Both the position numbers and the translations under genes were made by a program. A stretch of DNA of 64,000 bases from Hoeflea sp048261205 (GTDB taxonomy: Bacteria > Pseudomonadota > Alphaproteobacteria > Rhizobiales > Rhizobiaceae), in the NCBI RefSeq assembly GCF_048261205.1, contig NZ_JBLXGF010000007.1; one strand, 5' to 3'. Below are positions 59,678-64,000 of this stretch, in pieces. The notes under the pieces are model-generated. The model was not told the origin of the DNA. It made no database searches and saw nothing but the letters and a program-made list of their open reading frames with translations. Position 1 is the stretch's first letter; every line of letters starts with the position of its first letter.

Positions 59678-61327
59678 TCATTGTGCAACGGGATACCAGT
59701 AGCGGGCATTGGCTTCTCCGCGAATGATCCGGACGTGTTGGTTGGCAAAAACCCGGTAGGGATGGCTCCATTCGCCATCGGGCCATTGCACACGGATGGT
59801 CGCACGCTCGGAGACGCCGAGGCCCAGATGGACAAACCCGGTCTGGCCTGAGGCGTGACCGCCGCCGATCTGTATCCTGCGGGTCTGGGTGCGTGTGCCG
59901 GTCCGGACAGAAATCAACGAGCCCACAGCCGATGGATTGATCTTGCCGTTGTCGAGTTCGATCTTCACCCAGTTGCCGAGCGGCCTATGTCCCCATTCCG
60001 TCGCCGCGCCGAGGTTGCGGAAGAGGCTTGCGGGATGTTCGCGATTGACGACCAGCAGGTCGAGCATGCCGTCCATGTTGAAATCTTCGACGATCGCTCC
60101 GCGCCCTCGCGTTTTGAGAGCGATGCCGGCCTCCATGCCTTTTTCATGAAACGTGTCATCGAAGCCGCCGAGCAGCAGGTTGTCGGGGTCGAAACTCGCA
60201 AAATCCGGCATCGCCTGCACATTGCCTTTGGCAATGAACAGGTCCGTCTTGGTGTCATTGTTGAAGTCGGCGAATTCACTGTGCCACCCTGTGGAAGGTT
60301 TGGAATCGCCTCCCGTATAGGGCCTGTGAGCAGTGGCGCCTCTCTCGAAGGCAATGTCTCGGTAGGTCGGCCGGTCTTCGCCGGCTTCGTCATCGAGCTT
60401 CTGCAACTTGGTATCGCCCATCGATGTCAGGGCATATTCGGGCAAGCCGTCGGCATCGAAATCGGTTTCGGCTATCCCCATGCCCCATACTGTCAGCCTC
60501 TGCCAGCCCTGCGACGAGGTGTAGAGCCGTGGCGGCCGTCCTTCGGACATTTCCCACAATTGCTCTTCTCCGCCGCGATAATACTGCCGGTCATTGGTAA
60601 TCCTCAGATCCGGCTGGCCGGACCTGTTCCAGTCGGTAAACAGCAACGACAGGGCACAATAGCCGGGTTCGAGTTTCAGCGGCTCCGAGTAATCAGGTGT
60701 TTCTCCGGCACGGGAGCGGAGCAACTGGTTTGGCTCGCAGGTGCCGAACGGAGTCCCCGGCGCAGACCGGTCAACATAATTGCCGATAGCGATGGTCGGG
60801 AACCGGTTGCCCTTTTCCCATATCGCCGACATTCCGGTGGTCCAGGCACGGCCACCGTCAATAGCGAAGCTGCGATTGGCTTTCTCGAAATGGCAGTTCG
60901 GGCCGCCCTTGAGCACGAGATTTCGTCCAAGCCGCAACAGCACAAGGTCCATATGCCGGTCGTTGTCGATATCCAGCGGATAGGCGCCCAGCACGCGGTC
61001 GAGATCTTCTTCCTTCAGTCCGGTGTCCATCGGCTTGAAGGCCAGCGCACCGCCGGTCAGGCTCTCATTGACGAAAAACTTTGCCGGCCCGGAGCCGCCT
61101 GCAATCACCAGATCAGGAAGCCGGTCGCCGTTGCAGTCAAAACTTGCCGCACCGCCACCAACGAAAAATTCCCATCCGCCAGTGTAGCTCTGTTCAATGC
61201 CGGCACTTGCAGCTTCTTCATGGAGGACTGGCACATCCGCTGTGAACGTGGATTGTGCGCTCGCGGAATGGCTCTGGCTGGTGAGCCAGATGGCAGCCAT
61301 TGCGAAGAGGGGAATCAATCTCATCAT
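59678..61327 (-). CDS. CRTAC1-family secreted FG-GAP repeat protein
   Basis: A 549-residue secreted protein. A signal peptide (LIPLFAMAAIWLTSQSHSASA) is followed by FG-GAP/VCBS beta-propeller repeats with Ca2+-binding loops FDCNGDRLPDLVIAG, LDIDNDRHMDLVLL, TDFDADGLPEYAL, ADFNNDTKTDLFIA and EDFNMDGMLDLLVV. The C-terminal ASPIC/UnbV domain ends with IQIGGGHASGQTGFVHLGLG and RVQWPDGEWS. Such proteins bind glycans or act extracellularly, with few characterised members. The start overlaps the stop of the di-haem gene by ATGA, so the two are coupled and probably act together in the periplasm. Confidence 0.85.
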   Translation of the reverse strand: MMRLIPLFAMAAIWLTSQSHSASAQSTFTADVPVLHEEAASAGIEQSYTGGWEFFVGGGAASFDCNGDRLPDLVIAGGSGPAKFFVNESLTGGALAFKPMDTGLKEEDLDRVLGAYPLDIDNDRHMDLVLLRLGRNLVLKGGPNCHFEKANRSFAIDGGRAWTTGMSAIWEKGNRFPTIAIGNYVDRSAPGTPFGTCEPNQLLRSRAGETPDYSEPLKLEPGYCALSLLFTDWNRSGQPDLRITNDRQYYRGGEEQLWEMSEGRPPRLYTSSQGWQRLTVWGMGIAETDFDADGLPEYALTSMGDTKLQKLDDEAGEDRPTYRDIAFERGATAHRPYTGGDSKPSTGWHSEFADFNNDTKTDLFIAKGNVQAMPDFASFDPDNLLLGGFDDTFHEKGMEAGIALKTRGRGAIVEDFNMDGMLDLLVVNREHPASLFRNLGAATEWGHRPLGNWVKIELDNGKINPSAVGSLISVRTGTRTQTRRIQIGGGHASGQTGFVHLGLGVSERATIRVQWPDGEWSHPYRVFANQHVRIIRGEANARYWYPVAQ

Positions 61328-62763
61328 GGGACAATCACCAGGGTCTTGAGAAATGCGATCAGATCAGACTTTTCCGCTTTTGCTGCTGCGTCATAGGCAT
61401 CACGCGCCTGACGCCCGTTCCCGCCGTGGGCAAGAATGATCTCGTTGAGACTGCTGAAATCGTTGCGGTGCCCGTAAGGCTGGGTCGATCCCACGCCCCA
61501 GAGTTCCGCGGTCTGGAAGATGTTGCGGTCGACAAAGCGTTGAGACAACAATTCATTGCCCAGCGCATCGATCTGGTTGTCGGTCATTACATGCCGCTTG
61601 AGATCGCCGAACAGCGGAACAAGTATCCGCCCCTGCTCATCGCGGGGCAGGCTCTTTGCCCAATCCAGCAGCGCGATATCATAGACCGCAGCCGCGCCGA
61701 CCTGTCTGTCATTGAGTGTACCGGCAAGGTCAAATGGCCCGGGGTCCGCAAATGACAGGCTCTCAAGTGGAAGGGCAGGGCGATGACATGTGGTGCACCC
61801 GAAGTCTGTAAAATGTGTTTCGCCGCGCGCAGCCGCTTCGGCCCAGCCGTCAATTTCTGGAACCATGCGAACCGGCGCCGGCAGGGTCGCCTGCCAGGCC
61901 ACCATGGCTGAGACATCGCCGGACGTGATTTCTCCCGTCTTGCCATCGCCATCAAAATCGTCAGACCCGGTCCAGCGAGCGCCAAACCGTTCGTCGGCCT
62001 GCATGCCATGATGCTGGTTGAGCGCATTGACAGTGAATTGCCTCAGCGATGTCATCACGCCTTTCTGTGTGAACGGACGGATCACCAGATCGGTATCAAC
62101 GCCGTCCAGTTCATCGAGATTGACCGAACCGTCCGACTCTGCAGAAATATATCCGAAGTCAATTCCCTTTGCGGTGAGGTTCAGGCGCACCGCTTCACCG
62201 GTTTTACGGGCCTGGGCCAGGGCCTCGGTGCGAACGGCCTGAAGCTCAAGGCTCATCTCGCGGGCCAGCAATTCGACAAGGCCCGCACCGAAGAGGTGGT
62301 TTGTGCCCCGTTCACTGGAAAACTGCGGGTCCAGTGAATCGAAGTCGGCGCTCTCAAATCCTTCCGACGCAAACACGTTGGCGACAAAATCACCGGCGCC
62401 CCCGGTTGCGGGCTGATTGTGGCAGGCAGCACAGGATCCGGCATCCGGGCCTGCGGTTCTGAAAAAGGCCTGTTCGCGCGGGTGCTTGCGCCGGGTAGGA
62501 TCAATGGCTTGCGTTGCCTCCGGCCGGCCAACGCCATCGAGCGTGGTGAAACTGGCTTCAAACAGCGCCTTGCCGGTTTCGGTCAGCGTCTCGAGCTTGT
62601 CCTTGGACAAAACACCCGTGGGCATTTCTGCAATGGCACCCAAAGCCCGGGTCCGTTCCGACCATGGCTCATCTGCCAGGGCAACTCCTGTGATCAGAAA
62701 TTGCAACGCCAGCGCGGATGCAAGGCAGCGTCCCAATCCTAGCCTTCCGGTCGAGTTTTTCAT
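61324..62763 (-). CDS. Di-haem oxidoreductase (periplasmic cytochrome c)
   Basis: A 479-residue exported di-haem cytochrome of the DHOR (di-haem oxidoredictase / thiol oxidoreductase-like) family. A signal peptide (residues 1-30) precedes two haem c sites, CAACHNQ near residue 113 and CTTCHRP near 324. TGLTFYH-type distal residues of classical cytochrome c peroxidase are not seen. FGAGLVELLA, the EF-hand-like DDFDGDGKTGEI and QPYGHRNDFSSLNEIILAHGG are the family blocks. It lies 11 bases after the ROK gene and overlaps the CRTAC1 gene. Confidence 0.87.
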   Translation of the reverse strand: MKNSTGRLGLGRCLASALALQFLITGVALADEPWSERTRALGAIAEMPTGVLSKDKLETLTETGKALFEASFTTLDGVGRPEATQAIDPTRRKHPREQAFFRTAGPDAGSCAACHNQPATGGAGDFVANVFASEGFESADFDSLDPQFSSERGTNHLFGAGLVELLAREMSLELQAVRTEALAQARKTGEAVRLNLTAKGIDFGYISAESDGSVNLDELDGVDTDLVIRPFTQKGVMTSLRQFTVNALNQHHGMQADERFGARWTGSDDFDGDGKTGEITSGDVSAMVAWQATLPAPVRMVPEIDGWAEAAARGETHFTDFGCTTCHRPALPLESLSFADPGPFDLAGTLNDRQVGAAAVYDIALLDWAKSLPRDEQGRILVPLFGDLKRHVMTDNQIDALGNELLSQRFVDRNIFQTAELWGVGSTQPYGHRNDFSSLNEIILAHGGNGRQARDAYDAAAKAEKSDLIAFLKTLVIVP

Positions 62764-62774
62764 GCGGCTCCTCC

Positions 62775-63992
62775 TTACCCGAAAATCTTGGGCGCGATGA
62801 CGTCGCGGTCAATCGCTGACATGGTGTGGTTGAGATGGCCTTCGAAAACAAGGCGCTCTTCGTCCAGCGAAGCTGACATCTCGGGCGGTCCCTCGATCTG
62901 GACTCCGAGCGAAGCCGAGAGGCCGTCATCGATACCGGGCCGCATAAGATCAAAGAAGCGTACACCCGGGCCCGTAAAGATCACCGGCATCTTGCCGTGA
63001 AGACTGATCAGACGTGCCAGTCCGTTGCCGATGGCGGTGCCGGCCTCGCGAAAGGCTGACTTGGCCACGCCGTCGCCGCGCCTGGCCTGATCAGCGATTT
63101 TCTCGATCTGCATAAACGGGACGAAGTTTGCTGGAGTTGTGCTGGGCGGAACTTTGAAGGCCGCCCGAAGAATGGCGTATGAACCTGCGTAAGCTTCAAT
63201 GCAGCCCCGGGATCCGCAACGGCAAAGCGCACCTCCGTGGCTATGGATCATGTGGCCAAAACCCGGCGCGCGTGCGCGGGGAGACTCATAGCTGTCGGCA
63301 TGCACCACCCCAAGTCCGATTGAATGACCCAGAGATAGGGCCGCCAGACGTGGAATCGGCTTGCCCAGGTTCTGGCTCAGCGAGCTGTGCAGCGCACTGG
63401 CGACCAGCAGGCTCTCATGGTTGAGCGTAACCTTTGCCTGCCAGTCCGGAGCAAGCGTCTTGCGCATGTCGATCTGCTGGCTTCCCAGTACGGATGACCA
63501 CAGCAATGTGGTGTTGTCATCCGCGACAAGGCCTTTGGATGAGATCGATATGGCCTTCAGGTCGTTGCGGGAGATCCGGGATTTTTCCGCCAGCTTGAAA
63601 AGCGCGGCGCGAATATCTGCGGCGAATGCCTCGACCTTTTGCCCGGCATTGTCGCGCTTTTCCTCGATGCGGTAGATCAGCGTGCCCGAATAATCGACCA
63701 TGGAGTATTGAAGGACGTCCGACGAAATACGGATAAAGGCGGCATAGGCGGCAGTCCTGCGCTGCTTGAACATTACGCGTGGACGACCCCGGCCGCCAGC
63801 AGCTGGTGCCAAGGTGCGTTCGATGATGTTTTCGGATTCAAGCCCCTGGGTAATCGCTGTTACTGTCGCCGAAGCGAGCCCGGTCTCTCTTGCGAGATCG
63901 GTGTGTGACTGGCCAGTCCGGCGCCGTAGTGCTTCGAGCACGAGCGCACGGTTCTGCTGGCGAATAAGCTCTGTGCTGGACTTCATCAGCAT
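62775..63992 (-). CDS. ROK-family transcriptional regulator
   Basis: A 405-residue repressor of the NagC/Mlc type. Residues about 10-70 form a MarR-like winged HTH (QSHTDLARETGLASATVTA); the ROK domain shows SLGHSIGLGVV, APGFGHMIHSHGG and the zinc motif CRCGSRGCIEAYAG. The glucokinase-like Asp is replaced, as in pure regulators. Its operon neighbours are two secreted redox/surface proteins, so the inducer is probably a sugar. The ATG at 63992 is 8 bases from the window edge, ATG 63986 is an alternative, and an upstream start outside the window cannot be excluded. Confidence 0.87.
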   Translation of the reverse strand: MLMKSSTELIRQQNRALVLEALRRRTGQSHTDLARETGLASATVTAITQGLESENIIERTLAPAAGGRGRPRVMFKQRRTAAYAAFIRISSDVLQYSMVDYSGTLIYRIEEKRDNAGQKVEAFAADIRAALFKLAEKSRISRNDLKAISISSKGLVADDNTTLLWSSVLGSQQIDMRKTLAPDWQAKVTLNHESLLVASALHSSLSQNLGKPIPRLAALSLGHSIGLGVVHADSYESPRARAPGFGHMIHSHGGALCRCGSRGCIEAYAGSYAILRAAFKVPPSTTPANFVPFMQIEKIADQARRGDGVAKSAFREAGTAIGNGLARLISLHGKMPVIFTGPGVRFFDLMRPGIDDGLSASLGVQIEGPPEMSASLDEERLVFEGHLNHTMSAIDRDVIAPKIFG

Positions 63993-64000
63993 TGTCGCCG

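Noticed and set aside
59855..61396. 513-codon frame opposite the CRTAC1 gene
   Set aside because: The minus-strand protein has a signal peptide and repeated Ca2+ loops; the antisense frame has no recognisable domain.

Overview
The window looks like chromosomal DNA of an alphaproteobacterium of the order Hyphomicrobiales (Rhizobiales). The grounds are a base composition near 60% G+C in the genes I counted by hand, the short HisG with its HisZ partner, a BA14K-family secreted protein, the order groES - HAD hydrolase - ribF - ileS, and the lipid A/repair cluster pmbA - cysQ - DUF4170 - DUF374 - waaA - lpxK - DUF2093 - mutL. The genus cannot be fixed from the sequence alone; a marine relative such as Hoeflea is only a guess. 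Most of the window is ordinary core genome, densely packed, with many 4-base ATGA or GTGA stop/start overlaps.

Layout. 1-1284: the start of a lactate-utilisation operon (lutA, running off the left edge) with its FadR-type regulator. 1542-7220: a LysR regulator divergent from the glycolate oxidase genes glcD-glcE-(small membrane protein)-glcF. 7307-11860: two tandem L,D-transpeptidases, a DNA repair glycosylase with a DUF1801 gene, a DMT exporter and the BA14K gene. 11986-15503: hisS-hisZ-hisG, followed by a candidate small RNA on the minus strand. 15915-17354: small poorly conserved genes and DoxX in a region of lower G+C. 17676-19826: groESL with a perfect CIRCE operator. 19943-28395: HAD hydrolase, ribF, two SDR genes, an AT-rich RES/Xre toxin-antitoxin module wedged before ileS, and a lipoprotein. 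28474-34430: tadA, rluB, rsmD, patatin, MATE pump, glyoxalase-like gene. 34569-44376: a Kef-type antiporter and the lipid A/mutL cluster. 44670-47913: a PAS-receiver protein and a GGDEF-EAL protein. 47887-53078: LysR regulator divergent from a methylated-amine catabolism operon (MttB family plus a DgcA/TMADH-like demethylase). 53276-56497: a De Ley-Doudoroff type sugar acid operon. 56950-59629: an acyl-CoA ligase divergent from a LuxR regulator. 59678-63992: an operon of a ROK regulator, a di-haem oxidoreductase and a secreted FG-GAP (CRTAC1) protein.

Physiologically the accessory genes point to a scavenger of small organic acids (lactate, glycolate), methylated amines, galactose-type sugar acids and perhaps DMSP-derived methylthiopropionate. 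I found no prophage, CRISPR array, transposase, rRNA or tRNA gene. The most unusual items are a divergent, AT-richer block embedded in the essential hisS gene, a hairpin placed directly on the hisS start, a candidate regulatory RNA after hisG, and the ROK/di-haem/CRTAC1 operon, whose substrate I cannot name.
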